From Utricularia gibba (taxonomy: Eukaryota > Streptophyta > Magnoliopsida > Lamiales > Lentibulariaceae), in assembly GCA_002189035.1 (NCBI GenBank), contig NEEC01000025.1, forward strand, positions 675,300-739,299: a stretch of DNA of 64,000 bases, given 5' to 3'. Below, piece by piece: positions 11,891 through 23,892 of this stretch (the first letter of the stretch is position 1; the number at the start of each line of letters is the position of its first letter). The notes below the pieces were generated by a model. The model did not search any database and was not told the origin of the DNA. It worked only from the letters and a program-made list of their open reading frames with translations. The translations under genes were made by a program, and so were the position numbers.

Positions 11891-12331
11891 ATGGATGCAA
11901 GGAGGATCATGGCAATCGCAATTCTGTCCCTCCTCCTTCTCCTCTTCCTGCGGGTGGCTGAATCATATCAACGGGAAGATGGATATGCCCTTGATTCATT
12001 TTCTTCTCCCGATGTCACCATAAGGAGCAGCTTCTTGGCTTCCACGATCATCAATGGTTCCAAATGCAAACACGGGAAACAAAATATTTGCAACGGGGTT
12101 CCGGCAGACAACGGGAAGAGGCTTATGCTTTGCTGTAAGACTCATTGCCGGGATGTTCTCAGCGACCACCACAACTGTGGCCACTGCGGCCATAAATGCA
12201 AGTCCGGCTACACTTGTTGCGGAGGAGTTTGCAGAAATACCCACCGGGACTCAGGCCACTGTGGCGGATGCTTCTCCAAGTGCACCGACCGAACACAATG
12301 TCAAAACGGGCTTTGTGGATATGGCGAATAA
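11891..12331 (+). CDS. Stigma-specific STIG1-like secreted Cys-rich protein
   Basis: Intronless 146-residue protein. A hydrophobic signal peptide (residues 1 to about 25, with the core MAIAILSLLLLLFL) precedes a variable region and a C-terminal domain with 16 cysteines, including CCKTHC, NCGHCGHKC, YTCCGGVC and HCGGCFSKC, the pattern of the STIG1 family. Members are secreted to the apoplast, and founding members act in stigma exudate and pollen tube growth; other paralogues work in diverse tissues. Length and single-exon structure match the family. The start ATG is the first in frame and directly precedes the signal peptide. Tissue role here is unknown. Confidence 0.93.
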   Translation: MDARRIMAIAILSLLLLLFLRVAESYQREDGYALDSFSSPDVTIRSSFLASTIINGSKCKHGKQNICNGVPADNGKRLMLCCKTHCRDVLSDHHNCGHCGHKCKSGYTCCGGVCRNTHRDSGHCGGCFSKCTDRTQCQNGLCGYGE

Positions 12332-14506
12332 ACTCGTGTGAACCTCGCTGCTGTAACTTACAAATTCTTTTCTATTCATTTCAACACAAAAATACACCAG
12401 CGCAAGCTGTTTTGTTCACTCTGTCACATCCAAACTCCAAGTGCATATCAATACTTGTATTCTCGCACAAATTGACACGCCTAGTTTTTTCAAAGTAAGA
12501 CTCAAAAAAATGGGAAAAAGTGATGGTGAATGATGAAGTCCTGAAGAACTGTGAAAACAAGAGCTCCGAAGAAGGACGCAGCGCAGTGCCGAAGCATACT
12601 GAGGGCAGCGAATCTGATTCAAGCTCTGAAAGATGTCTCGTTGCTCTTGGGCCCGAATACTCAAGCCTGATGGGCCAAGACTCTGCCCAAGACCCTGGTC
12701 CACGAAAGCGGTTCAGGATATAGGGTATGCCGTACAAACCAGACAAAAAGAAGACTACCCTACGAGAAGATGGCAACGGTCGATTTCTAGCCCTGACAAG
12801 AACCAACGGGCGACATCCACTTTGTCTATAAATTCTCTCTAATACAGCAAGAAATATATGTTTTTGGCTCTCAACAACTTTCAATTCTTACAAATTCTCT
12901 CAACATTGAGCTCAACATCAAAAGATCTCCTCAACAATCAATATTCTTCAAAAACACTCACAAAAAGCAGATCTCGCTTGACCCAATTCACCCAATAACA
13001 TTTAAAAGCTCCTCTAAAACAGTTAACAAAGACGAAAGCTTCTCATTGCCGGCCATGGTGCGCGTAAGAGAATGCATTCCCGTGATACATTTAGGAGAAG
13101 GAAGTAATTGCCATGAATCCATGATTCTTCGGTGAGGTCCACTATTGTGCGATGATCATCACGAAATCAGACAAAGCTAAAGATACTGACCGTGAAAAAC
13201 ATTCATGAGTGCCAGCTGCGCTGGCAGCCCTAGCTTCTCGGCGGACATCAATGACGATAAAATCTCCAACGGGTTATCACCCAGCGTGACTATGTGATTT
13301 CTTTGTAGCTTCTTGTTGGTGAAACAGCAACAGAATGGTGGAAAGGGTGAACTGTGAAGCCAGCGTCAGCACCACCAGCACATGATGCCAGCATGGCCTT
13401 GAGACCTGAGGCAGGAACGTGGAAACATGGCCATGATCCATGACCACATCACCCTGGCATAAGCTGCTGCACCCACTCGTCTACCTACCTTTAGTAACGC
13501 GTTCGTTTGTTGGCAGTTGTTGCTAATAACCGTGTTGATTGAATTGTCCTTTTTTCCCGTCATTTTATGACCCTTGCGTAAAACATTCTACTTTGGAGTA
13601 CTCTTCTCAATATATCACCAAACATCTGGTTGTGACCAAGCACAGGAGGGGTCGTTAACTGGAAATATCACATCCAACTTTCTAATAGATTATTTCATGA
13701 TGATTCTTATAGATTTATAAGAGAAAAAAAATAATATTTTCGTATAATTACATTCATTTCACTGTATATGAACAGACAACTCCTCAATGTTATTGATGTT
13801 ACTTGTATGCAAAATTATGACCATATTCATATATTATATTGACTCTAATGAGACGACAATGTACCGTTTGAAGGATATTAAGAATTTTCAGTCGGGGTGA
13901 TGCAGAGTTGGAAACTAATCCATGATCACCGTGTCATTCATTCATTCACTCGAGTAGATAGATACATATTCATATCCATTTAACATAATCCGATGAATTT
14001 ACTAAGGTATGTACATGGGCCACTATCAGCCCATACTTTTCTTCTGGCTTTTGTGCTTCGGGGTGCATATTAATTAATACTCAACCCTCCTACTATTTGG
14101 ATGCAATGGATATGCATAAAACAAACAGTCCTCCTCTGACTTGCGCACTCACTCTCTTTTTGTCATTCTTGCACGCCAAACACAGATATCACACTTGCAA
14201 ACATTTTTGCTGCCAGACTGTGATTCTAGTGCTCTCTCAATGAATGTCCTTTGCATTATTAATTGATCGGAGTTGAGTCCCTGGCACAAGGACATCCTGT
14301 GTTGACATTTATCAATTATTTAGTCGATAGCAAGAACCAGAGGAGACGCGCGATATAGGAAATACACCCAGAACTCTGATCCCACGAGTCACTCAGAATA
14401 CTAAACGTATTACATACTACCAAATTAGCACAAATCACATTCATCGCGATGATAACAGTAGAAAATAAAGATGATTCCAGGTTTGGGGGAGAGGGGAATC
14501 CCTATT
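12332..14506. other. Intergenic region with a possible promoter/LTR-like fragment near 12.83 kb
   Basis: No supported gene in about 2.2 kb. A TATA-like ctataaattctc at about 12826 is followed by a CA/CT-rich, ATG-poor leader-like stretch to about 13010, of the kind seen in LTR U5 regions or gene leaders, but no coding sequence or partner LTR follows. The stretch around 13690-13830 is AT-rich. The right end is the 3' flank of the second NAC gene. Confidence 0.4.
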
Positions 14507-15651
14507 TCAGAAACCCCACAAGCAGTCAAGCTCAGGAACGCTGCCCCTCTTGAGATTCTCAGCGGGTATCATCCATTGTTGGCCTGGGGGAGTGCGGCTT
14601 GGGGCGGTGGTGGCATTTGTCAGCACCGTTTTAAGGTTAAAGTTGGTACGCTGAAGCGACAAGGAGGAGGCATCAAGTAGCATTGCATGATGAGCATTAA
14701 AAGACGATGGCGGCGGATGCTCAAAGAGTGAGAAGTGATTAAAGGCAGGGGTGGAGAAACAGGGCACGTGCTCATTGTTGTTGGAGTAGGCGATAGCAGC
14801 GTCTTCCATAGAGCAGTTGGAGGCGGCGGATAGTTCCAGTGCAGCTGCTGCTGGTGGTACCAGGGTGGAAACTGAACAGCCCGAAGTAATCTCAGAATTC
14901 GCGTCGGAGTTACTCCTCTTCTTACAGGTTCCACCTCCAGATGCAGGGGCAAGGGCCGGGGTAATCCTCCGCTCTTATGGAAAACACGGGAGATCACCCA
15001 CTCCCCCTGATGAGCAGTAATATAAAAATGTTTGCTTACTAACCCAGCTATCCGTTAACTAACAATCTAGACCTTTGATGTACCTTGGGGTTCCCTGGAA
15101 GATAGTGATAAGAAAATTTGCCTTCGAGGCGATATTCGTGCATGACCCAGTTGCTTTTCTCTCCCTTCGGGGCACGGCCTCTGTAGAAAACTAGGGTTTT
15201 TTTCATACCCACGAGAGAGCATGTCCTCGAGCAGCAGATTTCACGATCCTTCCCTGTTGCTTTCCAGTAGCCGGCTTCGGTTGCCCGATTAGTCCTCAAG
15301 CCAGTTGGGTATTTGCGGTCGCGCAGGCTGAAGAAGTACCACTCTTTCTCACCCGTCTTCGCCTTAACTGCAGATTCCATTTCGGTGCAAGACAACACAA
15401 ACATCACACTGAGGCAGCTGCTTCATTCATTGTAAGAAAGAAACAGAGAAATTACCTGGTAGATGCCAAGGCTCGCACTTGTTTATGTCAACTTCAGCAA
15501 TGGCTCTACAGGTGAAGTCCGAATTTAGAACCTTCTTGAGAAGATAGTGTGTTATGAGCTCTTCATCTGTTGGGTGGAACCTGAACCCCGGAGGCAAACC
15601 ACCACCAGCTTCGCAGCCATGATGATGATACTCATTATACTCCTCCATCAT
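14507..15651 (-). CDS. NAC transcription factor, miR164-regulated NAC100/ORE1/CUC-like group (one-base frameshift)
   Basis: Three exons: 15651-15456, 15367-15084, 15006-14507. NAC subdomains are clear: [90 protein letters not shown] and [13 protein letters not shown]. The C-terminus ends in LDCLWGF, like the NAC92/NAC100 group. A miR164 target site lies in exon 3. The NAC domain and the C-terminal part carrying the miR164 site are in different frames. The exon sum is 3n+2, and one extra base in the G4 run at 14958-14961 (or an adjacent short run) would give about 326 residues. Relatives control organ boundaries and senescence. The start could also be ATG 15648. Confidence 0.88.
14752..14772 (-). 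promoter_or_regulatory. miR164 target site in NAC mRNA
   Basis: The plus strand reads tggagaaacagggcacgtgc, nearly the mature miR164 sequence as I know it (one internal difference and one at the last base). The NAC mRNA, transcribed from the minus strand, is therefore complementary to miR164. The site codes for EHVPCFST, the usual location and reading phase in miR164-controlled NAC genes. Confidence 0.9.
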
Positions 15652-17693
15652 GTACAAGCCAAGTAGTTGTGCTCGCGGAATGATAAACAAACTAGAAAAA
15701 AAAAAATTGAACTCTAGGAAAGTCCAGAGTCAGTTGGGTTAACGATAACGACAACACAAGCAGCAAACATGCCAAGGGAGTGGCAAGCTGAGTAGTGGGG
15801 AAAAGCGGAGCAGAATAGCCCGTATTTATACACGCAAGGACGTCAGGTAGGCGAAGCCCTCTTGGGATTTGGCGAAGCAAGAATGGCACAATGCCAAGGC
15901 AGCAAGAAAGGAAAACACCCCCGACTGTATGTAATCTGACGGGTCTCATCTCTCAGTGGGCACTTACTACCATTTGAATCCATTTGATGGTTATGTATGT
16001 AAATTGTAAAGTATGTTTGTTTACATACCGTGGCATGGGTGGTTGTGTGTCTGGATGTGTGGGTGAGTTAAACAAGTATGCGTGTCCGGGAGGAAGTGTG
16101 CAGGCATTCTACAGTGTCAGTGGACAAGCTGAAAAGCGAAGGAAAAGAAACGGAACAGGGAGTCATTCAAAATTTAAGAAAATAGGAAAGGGAGGAAGGT
16201 AAAGCTGTTTAGATTTTGTTTTCTTTCCTCATTCACCATGGAATGGATGATATCAAGAACATGAGAGTAATTAACAAGTGTGGGTGTGTGGACAGAATTG
16301 CAAATCTCTTCATTGACATGGAGGCATTTGGTGTGGGTTCCCAGTTCCCACTCTTTCTGATGGGATGCCGACTCTCATTAACAACTGCTGCTTTCCCACG
16401 AGGGCTACCATTTCAATTCTCATGTATGATCATTAAAAACAACAGCCTCGGAGTTTGTAATTCCGCAGGTGAGGGGTGAGGTGAGGTAACCATCTGCAAA
16501 ACATGAGGTAATCACACGCACACACACACACACACTGCCGAGTATTGAAGATGGTGCCCCTTTTTCTTCTCAAATGGGTTGTAAGGAGCATGCAGCATGG
16601 TATCGTGTATCGTGCCGTCCCATCATCACCCCTTTACACAATGATGGGTTTTCTATTGATTCTTTTTGCTTGGAGACACGAGTGCCGAATTGGCGAGGTA
16701 GCTAGCTATTTGGATTTGGATTTAGCAGTGGGTAAGGACGTGGGAGGTGGCGTGTTGTTGCGAACGAAGAGAAACATGAAAGCGGAGAAGGGGCAGGTGG
16801 GGGGACTGGAGGCAGTACGAGTACGAGTGCCCTCATGTTGATGTTTGAATTATTTATTAATAATAAAAGTGGAGAGTGGAGTGCAGTTGTTCTTGTCTTT
16901 CATTTAATATGGAGGCACTGCAGGGCAAGCATTACATTACACAGTGTCTGCAGATCTCACCTCGAGCCCTTCAAAACATCCAGATCAGCTGGCTGGCTGG
17001 CTGCCTGGCTGCCTTCCCGTAGAGTGGATAGGCCCCGTCTCGTCTGCTCCGGTCGCTCAGAGGACTGAGAGACCCGAGCGCACAGAACCCTGCGCCGGCT
17101 TCAAATTTTCAACCACACACGTCTCCATTCACATGCGATGGATGGATGGATGTCAAACATCTCTACTCTCCCTCTCCGCCTCCGGCGAGCAAATTTGCCT
17201 CCAAAACCTCTTCTTTTTCTTCCAGTAGGGACTAGGGAGGGAGTAGAGTGTCCTACTCAATCCATGCCATGCATTATATGATAGATACGATACCCTATTT
17301 AAATACCATCTCGCTGAGTAGCATTCCCTTATGTAAAAAAAAATACCTGCCTAACCAAGCTTCCAAGGTCCAAGTCTTTCCTGCTACCAAGAGTTATTGG
17401 TGAAAAATCCCGGCCATTTTATTTTAATTTAAATGGCAGTACAACGCTTTTGAGCCGTCAGATTGGCCACAAGGGCCCATCCTATCAGCCGTCGGATCCG
17501 TGGGCTGGCACTGGGCATGCTCTCCACATTTCAGCCCATCTAAGATTAGTGGGCCTCATTTGTTCTCTTCTACTTGTTTTTCTTTTTCGAAAAAAGGGGC
17601 ATGATTGGAAGTTAGTTGCCCTACTCTGCTCGTGCTGTTGATTCCATTCTATTTCTTGCAGCCGAATTCTTAACTTGCGACTTCTTGCTTATC
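15652..17693. other. Divergent intergenic region between NAC and transaminase genes
   Basis: About 2 kb containing the presumed promoter of the NAC gene on the left and of the transaminase-like gene on the right. It has a (CA)n microsatellite at about 16519-16535 and a short GATG-type repeat near 17140. No coding exon is supported. Confidence 0.55.
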
Positions 17694-19013
17694 ATGGCAG
17701 TACATTCGGACGATGGAAGAGATTTCAAGGTCCGTGTATTTGGATCGTCTTCCGAGGTGCGTTTACTTTACTCCAGCTGGTCTTTCGTAACATGTTAAGT
17801 TACAGTGACTTAGTACGTTATCTTTGATTTCGGTTAGTTGCTATCCGAGCTTCGGGAGAGCTGGCAGGGAAAGCCTAAGCCCTATCCCGCAATGTATTCC
17901 AGTGTATTTGGTGGGATTACTCTTGATACGGAGATGATGGTTATTCCCATAGATGATCACATGGTTCATCGGGGCCACGGGGTTTTCGATACCGCAACTA
18001 TTTTTAACGGGTAAATTTGTTTCCACTTCATAGAAACACATCTTGAAACCAGAATTGCACTCTTTTATTCTTCTCTCACTCGAGGGATCTGTGATGCATG
18101 CTTTGTCTTAATTTATATGCCACAGATATCTTTACGGCATTGATGACCATCTAGCCCGTTTCTTGACATCAGCTGAAAAAGCGAAAATCAGACCCCCCTT
18201 TTCTCGGTCCGCACTGAGAAGCATTCTCATTCAACTCACTGCAGCTTCAAAATGCAGAAAGGGATCCCTGAGATATTGGTTGAGCGCTGGACCGGGGGAT
18301 TTCTTTCTCTCACCCTCTGGCTGCACAACATCCGCTTTCTATGCTGTAGTCATTGATGAAGATTTCAGCCAATGCAGAGATGGGGTGAGAGTGATAACAT
18401 CCACAATTCCCATGAAACCAACTCTTTTCGCCACAATGAAGAATGTAAACTACCTCCCAAATGTTCTCTCACTGATGGAAGCTGAAGAGAAAGGGGCGTT
18501 TGCTTCTATTTGGGTTGATGAAAATGGTTATATTGCTGAGGGTCCAAATATGAATGTTGCCTTCTTAACTCAAGATAAAGAGCTTATTTTTCCAGGATTT
18601 GATAACATTCTGAGCGGTTGCACTGCGCTTAGACTGATTCAGCTTGCTCGAAAACTGGTTGATCAAGGCTTTTTGAAGGCTGTGGATACGAGAAACATAA
18701 CTGTGGAGGAGGCAAAAAGGACTTCTGAGATGATGTTCCTAGGAAGCGCTCTTCCTATAATTCCCATCATCGATTGGGACGGGAAGCCCATTGGAAATGG
18801 TTGGTAGCGTCTCTGGATTCCATAGCAGACAATGCTTGTGTTGATCTGAACAAGTTGTTTCTATAATTTCAGTCCACTTTCATGTTTGGGGCTTTGTTGT
18901 TCATTGCAGGTGAAGTTGGAGAATTGACGATGTCCCTCTCTGATCTGCTTTGGGAAGACATGGTTGCTGGCCCAGAAACACAAAGGGTTCCAGTTCCTTA
19001 TTCAGATGTTTAA
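17694..19013 (+). CDS. Class IV PLP aminotransferase: D-amino-acid transaminase / aminodeoxychorismate lyase-like
   Basis: Four exons, 17694-17756, 17838-18010, 18126-18799 and 18910-19013, join to 337 codons plus stop. The fold-type IV family marks are present: YPAMYSSVFGG, IPIDDHMVHRGHGVFDTA, GSLRYWLSAGPGDF, the Schiff-base lysine in MKNVNYLPNVLSLMEAE, and WVDENGYIAEGPNMNVAF for PLP binding. Closest remembered relatives are the Arabidopsis DAT1/ADCL-type proteins, which transaminate D-amino acids (notably D-methionine) or cleave aminodeoxychorismate. The substrate cannot be read from sequence. The chosen ATG gives no evident transit peptide; an upstream exon adding one is possible. All exon phases agree, so the gene appears intact. 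Confidence 0.9.
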
Positions 19014-20426
19014 GCTCAACTGATAGTTCAGCTAACAGCTGATGTGGGAGGTTCCATAACTCAGAAGGACTCTCAATCTCTGTGTTGTGGCCTGTGGGTG
19101 GAGGAAGATTCTCTGGTTCTTTGTGTTGTTGCTGATTGTTTCAGCTGACTATTCGTCCGCTATCGAATTGGAATTGAGGTCCTTTGGCGCAGAAGCTCTT
19201 TCCATTACAAATTACATTAAATGGCATTCCCTCATTCTTTAAACTAGGTAATGGATAAGCACTTATTGGTAGTGAGTGAGTAGTCACTATTTGACTCTTG
19301 TGCTCTGGTGAAAAGCACCGCGGAGGTTGATGAGTTGTACCTGCCTGTAATGAATTTGCTTTACACATGTAGGGTAATTGGCATATTGCAAAACGCAAAT
19401 TTGTGAATATTACAGGTTACACGTAAGCACGTAGTTGATGTTATGTTCCATCCAAATGCATTTGTGGGGGACCAGGAGCTGGGATCGAAATAACCTGATT
19501 GATTCTGCAAAGGTAACAGCCGCTGAGATACCGGGGAGTCAGGGGATTCCAATGAACAGCTACCTCCACAGATTACCCCCAAACACCCAAATGTGCCCTG
19601 CCATGATACTAGTTCAGGCAGGCTTGCTGGTATCTATTTTCCTTCCGATTCGTCCTAGTTGTGGTATTTTGTTTTTGGGTAGCGCAATTCTAAGAGCATT
19701 ATGCTTGCGATATTGTTGATATTTAGGAAAAAGGAGCGAACGTGTGTGGCAACTTGAAAAGACTGCTGAAGTGGTAGAGCTTTTGGCAACCAGGAAAATA
19801 TGGCGAGGGACTTGACCGAGCCTGCCTGCCTGCCCCTCAAGCGTCGCACTTGCTGGCCCCACTAAACGGCTCTGGGTGTATTAGTCTTTGTCTAGTCGTC
19901 TAGTGCAGCATCTTGCTTAGTTATCTTACCTCATTCACACGCTCTAGCTTCTAGCGAGTCTACACTACAGGGTGGGCTAATCAAGTTGGTAGTAATCTAT
20001 TTTGGGTAGAATCAGAGAGGAATTTGGAACTGAAGTCGAGGGCAGGACCCCAGTTGAGAGAAGCTAAAATATTAAGTTTACCCGAACTTTTCATGGGAGT
20101 CGTTCCCTATAGGCTACTCCTACCGACGAATTGCCAAGAGAGTTGGCCTCGGCCACCACCATCTGTACATCAATTATCAATCCCTTTCAGAAGCTGATGA
20201 ATAAACTCAAACATCATGTTTTTCGTCAAACCCCACATTAATATTCTTCTGTACACGAGGTGGTGCTCCTACAGCCACCCCACGGATAATTTTAAAGTTA
20301 AACCTCCTATATATACTGCTACTCCCCACGCACAGGCCCCCAACCAATCCTTTTTTCCATTCTCCAACGGAGAGTAAAGGAAAAAAAAAAACAAACCAAA
20401 AAAAAAAAAAAAACAGAGGATTCATC
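19014..20426. other. Intergenic region, promoter of HD-Zip gene
   Basis: About 1.4 kb with the 3' flank of the transaminase-like gene and the upstream region of the HD-Zip gene. A TATA box lies near 20308 and two A-runs (20380-20413) fall in the likely leader. No coding exon is supported. Confidence 0.6.
20308..20317 (+). promoter_or_regulatory. TATA box of the HD-Zip gene
   Basis: Sequence ctatatatac about 110 bp before the HD-Zip ATG, a typical plant core promoter position. Confidence 0.65.
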
Positions 20427-20987
20427 ATGAGCCTTCAACACAGCCAGAAGAGCCACCACGCCTTGAAACTGCAGAAGAAGAGGCTGACTCAAGACCAAGT
20501 ACGAGTCCTGGAAGCCAGCTTCATCGCCGGTAAGAAGCTGGAACCTGAGCGGAAGTTCCAGTTAGCTCGGGAGCTGGGTGTACCACCGCGCCAAATTGCC
20601 ATCTGGTACCAGAACAAGAGAGCGAGGTGGAAGAACCAGAGCTTGGAGCTCGACTACGGGGCCCTGCAGCTGCGTCTGGAAGCCGCTCTTGCCGACAAAA
20701 GGCAACTAGAGAAACAAGTGGAGAGTCTGAGAGCAGAGCTTAAACGGGCTACTCAAGATACTACTGCTTTCAGGTCACAGTTTCAAAACCCCGTCTTTGG
20801 GTCCTCCCTGTCCAGCGGCGGCGACGAAACCACCACCACAGTCTGTTCGAGCTTAAACGACGATGTTGGCTACTCTGGGAACTGGGGAAATGGGGATTCT
20901 CTCAAGCTTGAAGAGCTTTACGCGTGTCTGATGCTTGGCATCCCCAAGGGATCAAATCATGCGCCATTTCCCGGCGGGGTCAAGTGA
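20427..20987 (+). CDS. HD-Zip class I transcription factor, ATHB52-like
   Basis: Single-exon 186-residue protein. A homeodomain (about residues 17-73: [16 protein letters not shown] to [13 protein letters not shown]) runs directly into a leucine zipper ([20 protein letters not shown] and following), the class I arrangement that dimerises and binds CAAT(A/T)ATTG sites. Short length and sequence resemble the ATHB52/54 branch. The recognition helix reads [11 protein letters not shown], with Tyr in place of the nearly invariant Phe of WFQN. The C-terminal tail is Ser/Thr/Asp-rich with a final ELYACLMLG. Known relatives act in light, ethylene and auxin-dependent growth; here this is inference. Confidence 0.92.
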   Translation: MSLQHSQKSHHALKLQKKRLTQDQVRVLEASFIAGKKLEPERKFQLARELGVPPRQIAIWYQNKRARWKNQSLELDYGALQLRLEAALADKRQLEKQVESLRAELKRATQDTTAFRSQFQNPVFGSSLSSGGDETTTTVCSSLNDDVGYSGNWGNGDSLKLEELYACLMLGIPKGSNHAPFPGGVK

Positions 20988-22096
20988 CACCCGGGTTTTG
21001 TCTTGTACCGATATCAATTAGAATAAGAAAGAAAAATTAAAGCGGGACTACTTGTGGAGTTTCTATAGCGAGTGTTGCGTTGGATTGGTACCATCCTTCG
21101 CAGTATGACTTTGCTGCTAGAGCGTGACATCGATTTTCTTCGGCTTGCCCCTGTCGCACTGTGAATTCATCCCTCGCATTCTTTCTGTTTTCTTTTTTTG
21201 TTTCCCTGGACATCCAAAATGTATCAAAACCCGTTGTTTGTGAGTTCCAAGCGTTAGGACAACCAACCCAACCATGTGCTTCAGAGGATAGACAAGATGC
21301 TACCCGGGATGGGATGTGTGCAGTGCAGTGGTTCCCTGGTAGTAAATTTAGGTGCGTAGACCCAGGACACGGGACAGGTTTGCTGTCAATTTACGGGTTA
21401 CCGGCTAATCTGAAAGGCCAAATTGAGGGAGCCTCACACGTTGGCCTGTCTAGGAAGGATCTACATCCTTCAGGCCCCCCTCACCCCAAGTGGTGATTTC
21501 TCAAGTCATCCTTAATTGCTGATTAGCCCCTATGCTATCCTTTCCTTGCCAAGGATAGGGTAGCATAATTAATGGGGTTCATAAAAGCCCAGACTCTCTA
21601 TGTAACACATGTGCCCTCCTACCAGGGGACTGGTGCAACTTGAATTAAACGACATTAAATTGCAATGCAACCTCACGGTCAATCTGGTCTCATTGGGCTT
21701 CAGCTTCAGCCCCCCTTGGATAAAAGGAAGTAAAAACCAAAAAAAGGAAGAAATAGCGCTGGCCTACCCTCTATCTTTTGATTACACATGAATTAATGGC
21801 GATTAACTGCGTGTGGGGACTTTTCACAATCCTTCCTTTTCATGCTCCACTCTTCTTGCCTTCACTGGAATCCAAAAACCAAAATGTGTAGCAAAGGCCT
21901 TGGGTGTTGGCAATTCCTGCCGTGCCCTCGTCTTCACAACCATCTCTCACGGCAACACCCCGATCCTTCCTTCTACGGTTCTGCCCCATGAGACAACTTG
22001 CAAACTTCCTCCTGCCCCGCCCTGCCTTCCCTTTTCCCCGATTTTAACTTTTGTGAACAATGGGACGATCTGCCTTGCCCTAATTCCATTTCTCCT
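20988..22096. other. Intergenic region between HD-Zip and ERL1 genes
   Basis: About 1.1 kb holding the HD-Zip 3' flank and the presumed ERL1 promoter. Short plus-strand frames are present but none has splice partners or recognisable motifs. Confidence 0.6.
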
Positions 22097-23594
22097 ATGG
22101 CCGCGCTCCGGGAGATAAATTTGTTGCGCCGCCCAGTTTTGCTATCTTCTCCTCTCCTTCCCTTTCATTTATTCCCCTCTCCGTTATCGTTTCGGTCTCA
22201 ATCGCGAACATCATTCGTCACGTGTTCCTCTCATTCTTCGAAACCCAGCATAGGTTCGAAATGGAAGCCCACGTGTTTGTATTACACCCAAGGGAAGTGT
22301 ACGAAGGTGATCCCTATGTGAAATGCGTCTCATTTTCCGGAAATCTCTGAAGCCTTCTCACTGTGATGTGTTTTGCTGTTTTAACTCATGTAGAGTGAAG
22401 ATCCTCTGCACCTTGAGAAGTTCAGTCATAGCTGCTCTGTGCAATTAGGGGACAGCGTTTCCGGGTCACCAAATGTCCTGGGACAAGACTATGATTACTT
22501 TCTCGTGCTTGATTTAGAGGGAAAAGTCGAGGTTCTGGAATTTCCAGTGCTACTATTCGATACCAAGACTCTGGACGTAGTAGACGTTTTCCACAGGTCA
22601 GAAGCAATCCCTCATATTAAAAAGAAAACCTTCACTGAGGTTTACATAGATATGGGTGCGATTTGCACCACGCATTCCATCTGTTCTCTTCCTATGTGCC
22701 CAGGTTCGTAAGGCCTACTAAGATGAGCCAACAAAGGATAAACGAGTACATTGAGGGAAAGTATGGAATGCTTGGTTTGGATCGGTATGGATCTTTTTTT
22801 TTGCGTGCTTTTTAGTTTAGTTAGATGCTATTTACTCCCAACCAATCTGCTTGCGCTGAAAATGAAACCATCCCGGTTGGGTTCTATAATCCTGTGCAGT
22901 GTGTGGCATGACACTGCCATAAAGTTTGCAGATGTCATCGAACAGTTTGAAGGTTGGCTGAGAAAAGAGAGAGTCGGGGGTATTGCTCTAAGACAGGAGT
23001 CTGGAGATGGCATTCTGCATAGAGCAGCATTCGTGACTTGGTGAGAACCAGCCATCCAACTCACGAAGCTGCATTTTTGTACAAGCGTGAGTTGCATTTT
23101 CTTTAGAAATGAAATATGTTGGCTCACGAGATTCTTTTTACCTGCTTTTGCTATGCTATGACCACGAACCAGTGGGAACTGGGATCTCAAAACAAAAATC
23201 CCAGATCAATGCAAGGTTTCGGGTATTGAACTTCCTCCTTATTTTATGGAATGGATCAATATCAAGGACATTTTCCTCAACTTCTACAATACAAGGGTTA
23301 GCGCCAACATTCTGTATTTGAATTTTCACTGTCTGCTGGAGGGGGTCTTCATAGTGGGGTCTTGCTGCTGCTAAGCGGTTCTCTTGTCTGAAGCAGGCGC
23401 CTGGAATGCTCTCGATGATGCGACATCTCCACATCCCGTTGTTGGGCAGCCACCATGTTGGTATTGATGATTCCAAGAATATAGCGAGAGTCTTACGGCG
23501 CATGCTTGCTGATGGCGCTCACCTTCAAGTAACAGCAAAACGAGCTCGCACTTCGCCTCATTCTGTTACATTTCTCTTCCGTAACCGAATCTAA
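22097..23594 (+). CDS. ERL1: ERI1-like 3'-5' exoribonuclease, plastid type
   Basis: Six exons (22097-22306, 22394-22596, 22704-22784, 22900-23040, 23173-23296, 23397-23594) give 318 codons plus stop. A Ser/Leu/Arg-rich leader of about 45 residues fits a chloroplast transit peptide. WKPTCLYYTQGKC and a DEDDh exonuclease domain follow: FLVLDLEGKVEVLEFP (DxE), VWHDTAI, AAFVTCGNWDLKTKIP and the C-terminal GSHHVGIDDSKNIARVLRR (H...D). All catalytic acids and the histidine are present. The Arabidopsis counterpart (At3g15140) matures chloroplast 5S rRNA. The frame continues across 23215-23296 without an intron, as the conserved LPPYFMEWINIKDIFLNFY shows. The gene looks intact. Confidence 0.95.
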
Positions 23595-23720
23595 TGTAAA
23601 AGCTTCTCAGTAGAGAGTTGCATGCGAAACTCCTAACGCAATCAAGGTGCTAGTCGTCTCCCAGTTTTAAGGTTTCGCATGGATTGAATTGCTGAAATGA
23701 TGGATGATCAGGGAGGGATT

Positions 23721-23742
23721 CAGGATCAGGATCAGGATCAGG
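23721..23742. repeat. Short CAGGAT-type tandem repeat
   Basis: Hexamer caggat repeated about 3.5 times between the ERL1 stop codon and the DUF3082 gene. Simple sequence. Confidence 0.85.
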
Positions 23743-23892
23743 CGGTGGTTGTGGGCTGAAGCCTTTCGAGCCGGTCTGACGACAAGATCGCATCTTGCAG
23801 GCCCACAACTACAAACGTGAGCAGCTGATAATTTATTTAGAAAAAACATACATGGTTAACCTGATCGCTTCTCCAAAAAACCCCAGCGTCAA

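Noticed and set aside
12381-12884. 167-codon minus-strand frame after the STIG1-like gene
   Set aside because: No recognisable motif, and other frames of similar length overlap it on both strands.
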